The position numbers and the translations under genes are program-made. Shown here piece after piece: positions 46,544-57,500 of a stretch of DNA of 64,000 nucleotides. Every line of letters starts with the position of its first letter. The first letter of the stretch is position 1. The notes below the pieces were generated by a model, which did not search any database, was not told where the DNA came from, and saw only the letters and a program-made list of their open reading frames with translations. The DNA comes from Silicimonas sp. (GTDB lineage: Bacteria > Pseudomonadota > Alphaproteobacteria > Rhodobacterales > Rhodobacteraceae): NCBI GenBank assembly GCA_022824525.1, contig JAJDZT010000143.1, positions 1-64,000 of the forward strand, in the 5' to 3' direction.

Positions 46544-47953
46544 ATGGCGAATTCGCATACACCGGATGACCCCGCAGAGGTCAGGTACGATCCAAGAGAG
46601 CACCGCTCAAACTGGGTCCGCTTGCGAACACTCATTGTCCTTCGCTGGATTGCGATCTTTGGCCAGTTGGCAGCTATCACGATTGCGCAACGGCTTTTCG
46701 ACCTCGATCTTAATCTTGGCCTGTGTTTCCTGGCGATTGGCGCCTCCATTGTCGCCAATCTCTTCGCCGAGTTTGTTTATCCGGAGAACAAGAGACTGTC
46801 CGAGACCGAGGTCGCGGGAATGCTGACTTTTGACATCTTTCAGCTGAGTTTTCTGCTGGCGCTGACCGGCGGCCTGAACAATCCTTTCGCGTTCCTCATT
46901 CTCGCGCCGGTCGCAATCTCCGCCATGGCCCTGACGCCGATTACGACAGCATTCATCGCGGGTGTGGCACTCGCACTGATGGCGGTTCTGGCCTTCTTCC
47001 ACATGCCGCTCATGACATCTGACGGGACCGTCTTCGAACAGACGGACATGTTTCTGTACGGGATGCTGACCTCGATCTCGATCGGAATTGTCTTCCTTGC
47101 GGTATACGCTGGTCGCGTAACAGCGGAAGTTCACGCGATGTCGGAAGCCCTCACTGCAACTCAAATGGCGTTGGCGCGCGAACAGAAACTCACGGATCTT
47201 GGCGGCGTCGTTGCGGCTGCGGCCCATGAACTCGGAACACCGTTGGCAACCATCAAGTTGGCCAGTGCCGAGCTTATTGAAGAACTTGATCAAAGACCGG
47301 AACTTAAGGAAGACGCCGAGCTCATACGTGATCAGGCGGACCGATGCCGGGATATTCTTCGTTCCATGGGTCAAGCCGGTAAGGACGATCTGCATATGCG
47401 GAGTGCACCCATCAGCGCCGTAGTTCGCGAAGCGGCCGAACCTCATAGCGATCGCGGAAAAGAACTTCATTTCGACATTGGAGGCGGCCACGGGCTTCTC
47501 GCCGAGCAACCTATCATCGCGCGTCGGCCTGAGATTATTCACGGGCTTCGCAACTTGATCCAGAACGCCGTCGATTTCGCTCGCGAGCATGTCTGGATCG
47601 ACATCCTTTGGAACGAGGACCACCTTACCGTCCGCATCATTGACGATGGGCCTGGGTTCTCAACAAACGTCATCAACCGCCTTGGTGATCCTTTCGTTCG
47701 AAGGAAACGACGTTCGGAACGGCGTGTGGGTTATGAGGGCATGGGACTTGGGCTATTCATTGCGAAAACCCTTCTGGAACGTTCAGGTGCCGAGTTGAGT
47801 TTCGCCAACGGTCGTGATCCGTTCGATGCCACAAGCGAACCAGGAGAACGCGCTGGCGCTGTGGTTGAGGCCCGCTGGCGCCGAGATACGTTTGCCGGAA
47901 CCCGTGATGCGACACGCGCCGCATTGGGTGAAAATCGACCCATCGAGGCTTGA
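46544..47953 (+). CDS. regB: Redox sensor histidine kinase RegB (PrrB)
   Basis: The 469-residue kinase has six membrane helices (about 30-190), including the ubiquinone-binding motif GGLNNPF (109-115). The H-box AAAHELGTPLATIK has His228, the redox-active cysteine lies at Cys268 in DQADRCRDILRSMG, and the ATP domain shows GLRNLIQNAVDFA, IIDDGPGFS and GMGLGLFIAKTLLE. These are the diagnostic RegB features. It responds to the quinone pool and passes phosphate to RegA. It is followed 72 bp later by the PAS protein gene. Confidence 0.96.
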   Translation: MANSHTPDDPAEVRYDPREHRSNWVRLRTLIVLRWIAIFGQLAAITIAQRLFDLDLNLGLCFLAIGASIVANLFAEFVYPENKRLSETEVAGMLTFDIFQLSFLLALTGGLNNPFAFLILAPVAISAMALTPITTAFIAGVALALMAVLAFFHMPLMTSDGTVFEQTDMFLYGMLTSISIGIVFLAVYAGRVTAEVHAMSEALTATQMALAREQKLTDLGGVVAAAAHELGTPLATIKLASAELIEELDQRPELKEDAELIRDQADRCRDILRSMGQAGKDDLHMRSAPISAVVREAAEPHSDRGKELHFDIGGGHGLLAEQPIIARRPEIIHGLRNLIQNAVDFAREHVWIDILWNEDHLTVRIIDDGPGFSTNVINRLGDPFVRRKRRSERRVGYEGMGLGLFIAKTLLERSGAELSFANGRDPFDATSEPGERAGAVVEARWRRDTFAGTRDATRAALGENRPIEA

Positions 47954-48025
47954 AGCACTTGTTCGTTAACCACCCGTTAACCCTGTTCAAACATTTCTAT
48001 CCCATGTGTCCCGGGGGATTGCGTT

Positions 48026-49561
48026 TTGGTGGCCATCGATCAGGTACTTTTCTACGCGGCAGCCGTTATTGCTGTCGTTGTCATTGGAAACTGGCTTTCC
48101 GGGATTATCCACAGGTCCAGCTCCCAGGAATTGGATGACGAAACACTCGTCTTTCTGATTGATGGCGGAAAGATCATTGATTCTAACTTCCAAGCCAGGC
48201 GCATGCTGGACAGAATACGCAGCGCTCTGTCCGATCATGATCAGCTTCGCATTTACCTTTCACAGCATTTCGAACAGTCAGACCAGCTTCTACAACCGGA
48301 TGATGATGGCGAAGATCTGTTGGTTCAATCTCGCGACGGTCAAGTTCAAGCGACAAGGCAGACAGCGGGAGACGCCGTGCGTCTCACCATCCGGTACATC
48401 ACTAACGGTGAGCCTTCGGGAAGCGACATTCACACACTGCGTGCCATCGAGGCAGAATTGAAGACACTGCGTGCCAACACGTTCTCAGCACCGTTTCTTC
48501 TCTGGCGCCAGAATGAGTTCGGTGAAATAGTCTGGGTCAACCAGGCCTATCTCGACACAGCGAACCGACTGACTGAGGCCGACTCGACAGAATGGCCGTT
48601 GCCCACACTCTTCCCTGCGCTGCAGAAACTGCGTCCTCCGGTTTCGCGAGAGTCTCGGCGAATTTCGGTCAAAAGTGCATTGGATCAGAGTGAGGCTTGG
48701 TATGACTGCCACATAAGCCCTGTAGGTGACAGCGTACTTCTCACGGCGATTCCGGCGGATGAGGCGGTGCAAGCAGAAAACAGAAGGCGTGAGTTCACTC
48801 AAACTCTGACGAAGACTTTCGCTGAACTGGCCATTGGCCTCGCCATATTCGACAGGTCACGTCAGTTGGTATTGTTCAATCCCGCATTGATGGACCTGAC
48901 CAGTCTTCCCACCGATTGTCTGACCTCACGGCCCAGTCTTTTTACGTTTCTCGATCAGTTGCGTGAGAACCGGGTCATGCCCGAACCACGTGACTATCGA
49001 AGTTGGCGGGACTCCATCGCCGAACTGGAAGCGGCCGCGGTGGACGGTACGTACAGCGAAACCTGGTCCCTTCCAGATGGGCAAACATATCATGTGACAG
49101 GCCGCCCGCACCCAGACGGCGCGGTAGCGCTTCTATTCGAGGATATCAGCGCGGAGATGTCGTTGACCCGCCATTTCCGTGCCGAACTGGAACAATTTCA
49201 GGACGTGATCGACACGATTGATGACGCCGTCGCGGTGTTTTCCGCCGCTGGCGATGTGACCGTCACCAATCGCGCCTATCGCGAACTTTGGGACATTGAA
49301 AAGGAGGAGGCTTTCCTCGTCGGCGACCTGACCGAAGCAACGCGCCGATGGCATGACCTTTCGGCACCAACGCCTATCTGGGGCGATTTCCGGGATTTCG
49401 TTCAGGCCGACTCTGACCGCGAAGAATGGACAGCCACAGTCGCGTTGCGCGACGGTCGGCGGCTGAACTGCCGGTTCAGCCCCAAAAAGGGAGGGGCGAC
49501 GATGGCCGTTTTTCGTCTCGACGGGAAGGAAGCATCCTCACCGCTCCAGGCCGCCATGTAA
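48026..49561 (+). CDS. Membrane-anchored PAS-domain protein, DivL-like without kinase domains
   Basis: The 511-residue protein has one N-terminal transmembrane helix (about 7-25) and then three or four PAS-like units (ELDDETLVFLIDGGKIID; FLLWRQNEFGEIVWVNQAYL; GLAIFDRSRQLVLFNPALMDL; AVAVFSAAGDVTVTNRAYREL). It stops before any HisKA or HATPase domain. Its place just before tsaE and its PAS layout resemble DivL, the pseudo-kinase that feeds the CckA-ChpT-CtrA pathway; in Caulobacter DivL retains kinase-like domains. The assignment is by context. TTG 48026 or GTG 48029 is the start, with GGGGGA upstream. Confidence 0.85.
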   Translation: MVAIDQVLFYAAAVIAVVVIGNWLSGIIHRSSSQELDDETLVFLIDGGKIIDSNFQARRMLDRIRSALSDHDQLRIYLSQHFEQSDQLLQPDDDGEDLLVQSRDGQVQATRQTAGDAVRLTIRYITNGEPSGSDIHTLRAIEAELKTLRANTFSAPFLLWRQNEFGEIVWVNQAYLDTANRLTEADSTEWPLPTLFPALQKLRPPVSRESRRISVKSALDQSEAWYDCHISPVGDSVLLTAIPADEAVQAENRRREFTQTLTKTFAELAIGLAIFDRSRQLVLFNPALMDLTSLPTDCLTSRPSLFTFLDQLRENRVMPEPRDYRSWRDSIAELEAAAVDGTYSETWSLPDGQTYHVTGRPHPDGAVALLFEDISAEMSLTRHFRAELEQFQDVIDTIDDAVAVFSAAGDVTVTNRAYRELWDIEKEEAFLVGDLTEATRRWHDLSAPTPIWGDFRDFVQADSDREEWTATVALRDGRRLNCRFSPKKGGATMAVFRLDGKEASSPLQAAM

Positions 49562-49606
49562 TCGACCTTGCGGGCATCTCGGTCAACGGCCAAAGTGCGG
49601 CTTGTG

Positions 49607-50077
49607 ATGCCTGTCCTGGAAGAAATGCACAACATTCTGGTGGCCACCGAAAACGAGATGACCCTTCTCGGTCAGCGTCTCGCCAAGCTTTTGGACTCCG
49701 GTGATACGTTGTTGCTTAGCGGACCTATCGGTGCCGGGAAAACCCATCTTGCACGAGCAATCATCAGAACTCTTGTTGGAGAGGCAGAGGAGATTCCGTC
49801 TCCTACATTCACTCTTGTTCAGGTTTACGATCGGCCTGACGGAACCATTTGGCACGCAGACCTTTATCGATTGGGCGATAGCTCCGAGGTTATCGAGTTG
49901 GGTTTGGACGAAGCTGTCGGCGAAGCCATAGTGATCATCGAATGGCCAGATCGGCTACCAGAAGACTTTTACACTGGTAATGCGTTGGAAATCCAAATTT
50001 CGCCCAGAGGCGACGCCCGCAAAGTCGATTTTCGTTCCGACGGTACACGCTGGCAAAGCAAGCTTCGAGATCTTTAG
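49607..50077 (+). CDS. tsaE: tRNA threonylcarbamoyladenosine biosynthesis ATPase TsaE
   Basis: TsaE is the small ATPase that regulates the TsaBD complex during t6A37 synthesis. The 156-residue protein has Walker A GPIGAGKTHLARA, the IPSPTFTLVQVY switch region, HADLYRLGDSSEV and IIEWPDRLP, all standard for the family. Start is uncertain: ATG 49607 gives MPVLEEMHNIL, and ATG 49625 gives MHNILVATENEM with GGAAG close upstream. Its stop is one base before the amgK-like gene. Confidence 0.92.
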   Translation: MPVLEEMHNILVATENEMTLLGQRLAKLLDSGDTLLLSGPIGAGKTHLARAIIRTLVGEAEEIPSPTFTLVQVYDRPDGTIWHADLYRLGDSSEVIELGLDEAVGEAIVIIEWPDRLPEDFYTGNALEIQISPRGDARKVDFRSDGTRWQSKLRDL

Positions 50078-50078
50078 G

Positions 50079-51011
50079 ATGGATGAGGTTGCGCCGCTCG
50101 TCGATGGGTTTCTGAAGGCAGCCGGTTGGTCCGATGCCTCTCTCGAACCTCTAGCAGGCGATATGTCGTCGCGGCGTTATTTCCGAGTTCGGAAGAAGAA
50201 TGTGGCTGCAATACTCATGGTTGCGGACACGCCCATGCAGAACTTTGTAGAAATCACGAAATGGTTGAACGGAATTGATCTGTCGGCACCCAAGATCATT
50301 CATGATCGTTCAGAGCACGGTTTGTTGTTGCTGGAAGACTTTGGCGATCATTCGGTGAACAGCGCATTGCGGAATGGCGATGTCGAGACAGAGAATGTTT
50401 TCGAAGACTGCGTGACCCTGCTTTTGAAGATACGGGCAGCCACACCACCGAGATTGGTAGCGCCTTCGCTAGGCACGCTTGTCGACTGGACGGCGCTTGC
50501 AGACGAACACTACCCAAACATCAAAAGTTCAGGACTTGGTAACTTTCGAGTTGTTTTGGGCAACTTGCTTCGCGAAGCTTTGACGGTTCCTCTGACCACA
50601 TCATTGCGGGACTTTCATACGGAAAACATGATGTGGCTTCCGGAGCGGGTGGGTATCAAGCGTCTTGGTCTGCTCGACTACCAAGATGCAATCCTGACCC
50701 ATCCAGCGTATGACTTGATGTCGCTTTTGACAGATGCGCGGACGTGGATACCGAAACCACTGAGAAACAAGATCATCTCGAGTTACGTTCGCCAGTCAGG
50801 AGATGCGCCAGAGGCCTTTCGGTCCGCCTTTGCCGCGCTTTCGGCACAGCGCAACCTGAGAATTCTTGGTATCTTCGCTCGCGCCCGTCGGCATTTGGAA
50901 AAAATGCCAAATACTTACCGCTACTTCCATGAAGCCTTGGAACACCCCGAATTTGACGCAGTCAGAAACGAGGTTCTTGAGGCTGTACCGGCTCCCGAGA
51001 GGCTGGCATGA
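50079..51011 (+). CDS. amgK: Anomeric MurNAc/GlcNAc kinase AmgK-type aminoglycoside phosphotransferase
   Basis: AmgK phosphorylates MurNAc and GlcNAc at C1 in the peptidoglycan recycling route that bypasses de novo UDP-MurNAc synthesis. The 310-residue protein has an APH-type fold: LAGDMSSRRYFRV near the N-terminus, LLLEDFGDHSV (hinge), the catalytic loop SLRDFHTENMMWL and the metal-binding LLDYQDAILTHPAYDL. Start ATG 50079 lies one base after tsaE and the stop overlaps murU (ATGA), which supports the pathway call. Confidence 0.93.
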   Translation: MDEVAPLVDGFLKAAGWSDASLEPLAGDMSSRRYFRVRKKNVAAILMVADTPMQNFVEITKWLNGIDLSAPKIIHDRSEHGLLLLEDFGDHSVNSALRNGDVETENVFEDCVTLLLKIRAATPPRLVAPSLGTLVDWTALADEHYPNIKSSGLGNFRVVLGNLLREALTVPLTTSLRDFHTENMMWLPERVGIKRLGLLDYQDAILTHPAYDLMSLLTDARTWIPKPLRNKIISSYVRQSGDAPEAFRSAFAALSAQRNLRILGIFARARRHLEKMPNTYRYFHEALEHPEFDAVRNEVLEAVPAPERLA

Positions 51012-51664
51012 TACCAGAAGCTGCCATGATTTTCGCCGCCGGGTTTGGTACCCGAATGGGTGATCTGACCAAAACCACACCCAAACCCATGCTTGAAGTC
51101 GGTGGCCACCCAATGATCGACCATACGGTCGCGCTGCTTCGCGAAGCCGGGGTGAAACGGCTGGTGGCGAACACGCATTACCTGCCGGAGAAACTGGAAG
51201 CTCATCTCAAAAGCACTGGTGTGATCACAAAGAGAGAGAGTGTCATTCTGGAAACCGGCGGCGGCCTTCGCGCGGCCAGAGAAACACTGGATAGCGATCC
51301 TGTGATCACAATCAACCCAGATGTATTGTGGGATGGACCAAATCCAGTCACTTCACTTTGCCAAGCATGGAAATCGGAGATGTCTGCACTCTTGATGCTG
51401 GCGCCCACGGGCGAGGGAGAACCGGGGGATTTCAGTCTCGAAAACGGCCAGATTTGGCGGAACGGCCCATTTCGCTACACTGGCTTGCAGATCATCAGGA
51501 CTAGCCAGATGGACGAAATTGAAGGCACCGTCTTCTCCCTGAATTCATACTGGGATCTTCTTTTGGCTGCGGGTCCCGTTCACGGCTTCGTCTACGGGGG
51601 TAAATGGACCGATATTGGAACCGAAGACGCGCTCCTACGCGCCAACCGTCGGCTACCTTCCTAA
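51008..51664 (+). CDS. murU: N-acetylmuramate alpha-1-phosphate uridylyltransferase MurU
   Basis: MurU converts MurNAc-1-phosphate and UTP to UDP-MurNAc, the step after AmgK. The 218-residue nucleotidyltransferase has the signature AMIFAAGFGTRMG and KTTPKPMLEVGG (Lys contacting phosphate), LETGGGLRAA, the metal Asp in INPDVLWDG and GGKWTDIGTEDAL near the end. It overlaps amgK by 4 bp and addB by one base, so it belongs to one continuous operon. Confidence 0.95.
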   Translation: MIPEAAMIFAAGFGTRMGDLTKTTPKPMLEVGGHPMIDHTVALLREAGVKRLVANTHYLPEKLEAHLKSTGVITKRESVILETGGGLRAARETLDSDPVITINPDVLWDGPNPVTSLCQAWKSEMSALLMLAPTGEGEPGDFSLENGQIWRNGPFRYTGLQIIRTSQMDEIEGTVFSLNSYWDLLLAAGPVHGFVYGGKWTDIGTEDALLRANRRLPS

Positions 51665-54567
51665 TGGAACGAACCAAACCGCGTATTCTCGGCGTGCCCC
51701 CAGGCGCCGATTTCGTGAGGTGCCTCTTCGAGCGCATCAATCGACTTTCCGATAGCTTTTCGCCTGAGAATACTGCGCGGATGCAAGTTCTGGTTCCAAC
51801 GCGCCGCATGCAAAGGCGCTTGAAGCATCTCTTCGAACAATCGGACCGCCAAACTCTGCTGCCGCGCGTCGGACTGGTGACCGACGTGTCTCATCTCCTG
51901 CCACACGGCAGACACCTGCAGCCAATATCCGGCCTTCGACGCGTTCTCGAACTCAAGGATGTTGTCGCGAAACTTGTCACGCTCGATTCCCGACTGTCTC
52001 AATCGGATGTCATAGATTTAACCGCCAGTCTCACCGATCTGCTTGATGAAATGCACGGCGAAGATATTGGGTTCGACAGCCTTGAAGCCTTGCAGCCGGA
52101 TGATCAGTCCGGCCACTGGGCACAGAGTCTTACCTTCCTTAGAGCAATACGTTCCTACGTGGAAACACTGAGCCCCGACAAGTTGGATGGTGAAGCCCTT
52201 CACCGAACTGAAGTCGAAGAGCTTTGCTCTCATTGGGAGGTCGCACCGCCTGACCACTCAGTAATTCTAGCTGGTTCGACCGGATCACGTGCCACAACAA
52301 GACGTCTGATGGAGGCGGTCGCGGCACTTCCAAAGGGGGAGGTCATTTTACCCGGTTTCGACTTTTGTCTCCCCGCATCTGTCTGGAGCATGATTTCCGA
52401 ATCCAGAGATCACGAAGATCATCCACAGTACCGTTTTGCTGCATTCTTGAATGAGGTGGGCTGCAGTCCTGCCCAGGTTGAAGAGTTGGGCGCTGCGCCA
52501 ATGCCGCAACTAGGCGCACTGGTTTCCCTTTCACTCCGCCCTGCTCCTGTCACGGATGCTTGGCTGGAGGAAGGTCCAAGACTTGGCCCGCTTGAAAAGG
52601 CGACTTCCAATCTCTCACTGATCGAAGCCAGAGACCCAAAAGAAGAAGCATTGGCAATAGCGCTTTTCATGCGCAAGTCTCTGGAAGAAAGGAAGTCGGT
52701 TGCACTAATTGCCCCTGACGCCACACTTTCACGACGCGTAACAGCATGCCTCTCGCGCTGGGACGTTCGGCCTGACGACAGCGGCGGCGTGCCGCTCTCA
52801 CTGACGCCTTATGGTCGCTTTCTTCGTCACACCCTTCAACTCGCGAGCGGTGAGAGCGACACGGTTGACCTGATGGCCTTGCTCAAACACCCCATGACAC
52901 GCGCTGGTGACGAGCGAGGAGAATTGATGCGGCGGGTGCAGGAACTCGAACTTTTCATCCGAAGGCGCAAGGTTCCAGAAGTCACAACTGCGGTCGTAAG
53001 ACTATTCGGAAACGAGGCAGAAGCCGACCCAGAATGGATCGAGTGGCTGATTTCCGTTCTTGCTCACGCGGAGCGACGCATAGAACTGTCGCTTGCAGCC
53101 GCTTTTGAACACCACATGACGATTACGCGGATGATCGCAGGATCAACTCCGATCGCGCCAAACGAAGAAATCGATGAATTGCTTGCTCGGTTCAGGGAAG
53201 AAGCAACTGCTATCGCGAAACTTGACTTCCGTGAGTATGCGCAGCTGTTCGAACGCGCGCTGGCCGGGGAAAGTGCGCGTCAACAGGATGGCGTGCGTCC
53301 GGATGTCATGATCTGGGGGTCACTTGAGGCCCGCGTCCAAGGCGCAGATGCGATTATTCTGGCGGGATTGAATGAGGGTGTCTGGCCCAGCGAGCCAAAT
53401 GCCGACCCATGGCTCAACAGGTCAATGAGGCGACAAGTAGGGCTGCTTCTGCCCGAACGTCAAATTGGCCTTGCTGCGCATGACTACCAGCAAGCAATTG
53501 GAGCAAAAGAGGTTCTGCTCACACGGTCTGCCAGATCCGAGGGATCTGAAACCGTGGCGTCTCGTTGGCTAAGTCGGCTTACAAATCTTCTCGAGGGTCT
53601 TGAAGATAATGGCGGCAAGGACGCCCTCAACGATATGCGCGCGCGCGGGAAAGTGTTCTTGCAGGCCGCACAAACCCTCGACGGCTCGCCAAGTGAAATC
53701 AAGTCTGCAAACCGCCCTGCCCCGTCTCCTCCGATTTCCGCGAGACCGCGCCAGTTCGCCGTTACGGACATAAAAACGCTGATACAGGATCCGTATGCAA
53801 TCTACGCGAAACGCGTACTGCGTCTCCAGCCCATTAATGCCCTAAGGCCTGAGGCGGACGCACGTGAACGCGGCATTATTTTTCATAGTATCCTTGAAAA
53901 ATTCTTTGATCCTGCACACGACTTTCACGACGCCAATTCAGCGCGGCACCGACTTTTGGAGATTTCAGATACGATCTTGCGACAGGAGGTCTTCGACCCA
54001 ACCGCGCGAGCAGAATGGTTGGCTCTCTTCAAAGCAAATGCAAACTGGTTGATCACAGGCGAAATCCAAAGGCGCACCGGCACGGAGCAAATTGCCCGCG
54101 AAGTCGAAGGTTCCTACCAAGTACCGGATACCAACTTCGTATTGGTCGGAAAGGCAGACCGGATCGACCGGTACGTTGAGGGCGGCCTCGTGATTTATGA
54201 CTACAAGACTGGGACACCGCCCAGTGCGCGGGAAGTTCAAAACTTTGACCGTCAACTGGTTCTTGAAGCCGTCATGGCTGAGGCTGGAGCGTTCACCGAC
54301 GTTATGCCTGAGAACGTTCGGCATGTTACGCACATCGGTGTCGGGAGAACTCCAAAGGAAAGCACCACGTCACTGGTTGGAGAGAATGAAACAGTCACTG
54401 TTTCGGGGCAAATCTCCACTCTCTTAAGCCAAACGCTTGAGCCGGCGTTTGGGTTCGTTTCTGGGCGCGCCGTCGAATCCCGTCGTTTTGAAGGGGCGTA
54501 TGACCATCTTGCAAGGTTCGGCGAATGGGAGCCATCGCAACCGGCAAATCCGGAACCATTCGAATGA
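51664..54567 (+). CDS. addB: Double-strand break repair protein AddB
   Basis: AddB is the inactivated-helicase and nuclease subunit of the AddAB complex that resects DNA ends for RecA. The 967-residue alphaproteobacterial form has an N-terminal helicase-like part (MQVLVPTRRMQRRLK), the block IILAGLNEGVWPSEPNADPWLN, and a C-terminal RecB-type nuclease domain with GIIFHSILEKFF, VIYDYKTGTPPS and QLVLEAVMAE. Start ATG 51664 overlaps the murU stop by one base. The stop overlaps addA as ATGA. Confidence 0.95.
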   Translation: MERTKPRILGVPPGADFVRCLFERINRLSDSFSPENTARMQVLVPTRRMQRRLKHLFEQSDRQTLLPRVGLVTDVSHLLPHGRHLQPISGLRRVLELKDVVAKLVTLDSRLSQSDVIDLTASLTDLLDEMHGEDIGFDSLEALQPDDQSGHWAQSLTFLRAIRSYVETLSPDKLDGEALHRTEVEELCSHWEVAPPDHSVILAGSTGSRATTRRLMEAVAALPKGEVILPGFDFCLPASVWSMISESRDHEDHPQYRFAAFLNEVGCSPAQVEELGAAPMPQLGALVSLSLRPAPVTDAWLEEGPRLGPLEKATSNLSLIEARDPKEEALAIALFMRKSLEERKSVALIAPDATLSRRVTACLSRWDVRPDDSGGVPLSLTPYGRFLRHTLQLASGESDTVDLMALLKHPMTRAGDERGELMRRVQELELFIRRRKVPEVTTAVVRLFGNEAEADPEWIEWLISVLAHAERRIELSLAAAFEHHMTITRMIAGSTPIAPNEEIDELLARFREEATAIAKLDFREYAQLFERALAGESARQQDGVRPDVMIWGSLEARVQGADAIILAGLNEGVWPSEPNADPWLNRSMRRQVGLLLPERQIGLAAHDYQQAIGAKEVLLTRSARSEGSETVASRWLSRLTNLLEGLEDNGGKDALNDMRARGKVFLQAAQTLDGSPSEIKSANRPAPSPPISARPRQFAVTDIKTLIQDPYAIYAKRVLRLQPINALRPEADARERGIIFHSILEKFFDPAHDFHDANSARHRLLEISDTILRQEVFDPTARAEWLALFKANANWLITGEIQRRTGTEQIAREVEGSYQVPDTNFVLVGKADRIDRYVEGGLVIYDYKTGTPPSAREVQNFDRQLVLEAVMAEAGAFTDVMPENVRHVTHIGVGRTPKESTTSLVGENETVTVSGQISTLLSQTLEPAFGFVSGRAVESRRFEGAYDHLARFGEWEPSQPANPEPFE

Positions 54568-57500
54568 TCAACGATGCGACCAGAGACCAGAACGAAGCCG
54601 CACGTCCGGATCGTTCGACCTGGCTAACAGCGAACGCTGGATCTGGCAAAACGCGGGTTCTAATCAACCGCGTTGCAAGATTGCTTTTGAACGGGACTGA
54701 GCCGCAAAACATACTTTGCCTCACCTACACCAAAGCCGCCGCCAGCGAGATGCAGAACCGACTGTTCAAGACGCTGGGCCATTGGGCCATGCTCGATGAG
54801 AAGAGGCTGCGACAAGAACTCAGCCAAGTCGGTGAAAAGGCCCCAACCGACTTGACGCGAGCCAGAACGCTATTCGCTGGAGCAATTGAGGCACCAGGTG
54901 GCCTCAAAATCCAGACTATTCACTCCTTTTGCTCAAAGATTCTCCGTCAGTTCCCCTTGGAAGCGGGTGTAAGCCCCCAATTTGACGAGCTGGATGAGCG
55001 GCAACAACAAGATCTGCTTAAAGAAGTCATCGATGACGTCGCACGACTTTCTCCCGGCGTCATTGAACGCGTTCGCTTTGGTTACTCTGGCGAGACACTC
55101 ACCAACCTTGCGCGCGAAATCTGCAAAAACGCCGAGCTGTTTTCCTCACCACGAGGAAAAGAAGCGATTTTTGAGGCGTTTAAGGTCGCCCCCGATCAAA
55201 CCGTCGAAGAGATCGCTTCAGAAACTCTGACCCCGGTCGATCTGGCATTCCTGAAGTCGCTAGTTCCTATGCTGGGTGCCTCGAACAAGAAGATGGATCA
55301 AATTCTCGCTGAACACTTGCGGGCCTTGCCAAATGATACGTCTCCCGAAGCCCTACTTGCTGTGCAGAACGCCGTATTAACCAACGATCGTTCCAAGGTG
55401 AGCAGCCGGTTAATCACAAAAGCGATCGCAGAGAGTCCGTCTTTCGCGCCCTTGGCGCCTGAGTTTTCCTCGATATGTGATCGCGTCCTGGCAGCCCATG
55501 ATGACGTTGTGCGGTTGGAAGCTGCGGAACTGGCTTCTGCACTGGACGAGTTCGCACATGCCATTCTCCCACGTTATGCGAAGCTAAAGGCAACCAAGGG
55601 CCAACTCGACTTCGACGATCTCATTCGGCTCACCAAACGGCTTTTGACGACCAGAAGCTTCGAGTGGGTGCTCTATCGGTTGGACAGTCGTATCGAACAT
55701 ATCCTTGTCGATGAAGCTCAAGACACAAGTCCAATGCAGTGGGACGTCATCGAGGCGCTTACAAACGAAATGACATCTGGCGCAGACGATCGCAATCGAA
55801 CGTTCTTTGTTGTCGGGGATAAGAAGCAGTCCATCTACAGCTTTCAAGGTGCAGATTCTGAAGGGTTTGAACGGCGTGCCGACGCGTTCGAGCGCCAGCT
55901 GGTCAGCGGTAGCGGATTGAAAAGACGTGAACTCGTCCATTCCTTTCGCTCGTCATCCGCCATTCTCAGAACGGTTGATGAGGTCTTTTCGACCCAGACT
56001 GGCGCAGGCCAGCCAACAAGACACTTCGCGTTTCACACAGAGATGCCAGGGCGCGTCGATCTTTGGCCTCTGGTGCCAAAACCAGCCAAGAATGACATGC
56101 CCCCATGGTACGATCTGTCCAACAGGACGATCCCCGAAGATGCTTCGCAACAGCTTGCTGACGCAATCGCCTGCCAGATCGAAGAGTTGCTGAAAACAGG
56201 CACTATTCAAGACGAATCCGGGGATTGGCGAAGGATCACGGCAAACGATTTCATGATATTGGTGCAGCGTCGCAGCGCCTTGTTCGATAGAATTATTTCC
56301 TCGTGCAAGTCTCGGAATTTGCCGATAGCTGGTGCCGACCGCCTGAAGGTTGGCTCCGAACTTGCGGTCCGCGATGTTCTCGCACTTTTGTCGTTTCTTG
56401 CGCTTCCAGAAGACGATCTTTCGCTGGCTACGGCGTTGCGCTCCCCGCTGGTGGGATGGAGCGAGCAACAGCTTTTCAACCTCGCCGCAGGACGGAAAGA
56501 AAAGGTCTTCCTTTGGCAGGAAATGCGCAATCGCCGGACGGAGTTTGCCGAGACATTTCAAATGCTCACTCTGCTTCGGGGCAAAGTCGACTTTCTTCGG
56601 CCCTTCGAGCTTATTGACCTGATCCTTACGGAATACGGCGGTCGGTCGAAGCTTCTTCAACGCCTAGGTTCGGATGCAGAGGATGGACTCGATGAGCTAT
56701 TGAATCAGTCGTTGGCCTATGAACGACGCGAGGTCCCAAGCCTCACCGGATTTCTCGCTTTCGCCAAAGCGTCCGACATCGACGTGAAACGGGAGGCGGA
56801 AAAAGGCGAGCTGATCCGTGTCATGACCGTTCATGGCGCCAAGGGGCTCGAAAGCCCAATTGTCATTTTGCCGGACACAACGTTTTCTAGGCCAAGGTCA
56901 GGACAAGACATCTTGGAAGGGCCTGAAGGCATCCCTGTTCTTCCCCGCGGCAAAACCAGAAGTCCGGACGTTGTGTTGTCTCTACAAGCCGACAAGCGGC
57001 AAAGGGACGAGGCAGAACGTGACCGTTTGTTATATGTCGCCATGACCCGCGCTGAACGATGGCTCATTGTGTGCGGCACCGAGCAGACCCAATCGTCGGG
57101 CGAGAAGTTAAACTGGCATGAGAGAATTGAGGACGGTTTGCGTTCCTTGGGGGCAGATTCCATTCAAACCCCGACCGGAAGCGGCCTTAGGTTTTCTGCG
57201 GGGAATTGGTCAAAAAACGTCGAATCCAACGAGTTTGAGACTACTGCGTCGAAGGATGTGCCCGAGATCCCAGAGTTTGGTCGAGCGGCCCAGCCCTCGA
57301 CGCCTGTCATTTTGTCACCCTCGAAAATGGGCGGGGACAAAGTATTGGTTGGAGAACCAGGCGTCGCTTCCGGTGGAGCGCGAAAAGGCAGGCTTTTGCA
57401 TCTTCTTCTCGAGCGGTTACCCGGATTGCAGAACCCTCTTACAGCGGCAACTTCGCTCCTATCGCGCGGCCCGGACACTGTGGACAAGGAAGAGGTCGCC

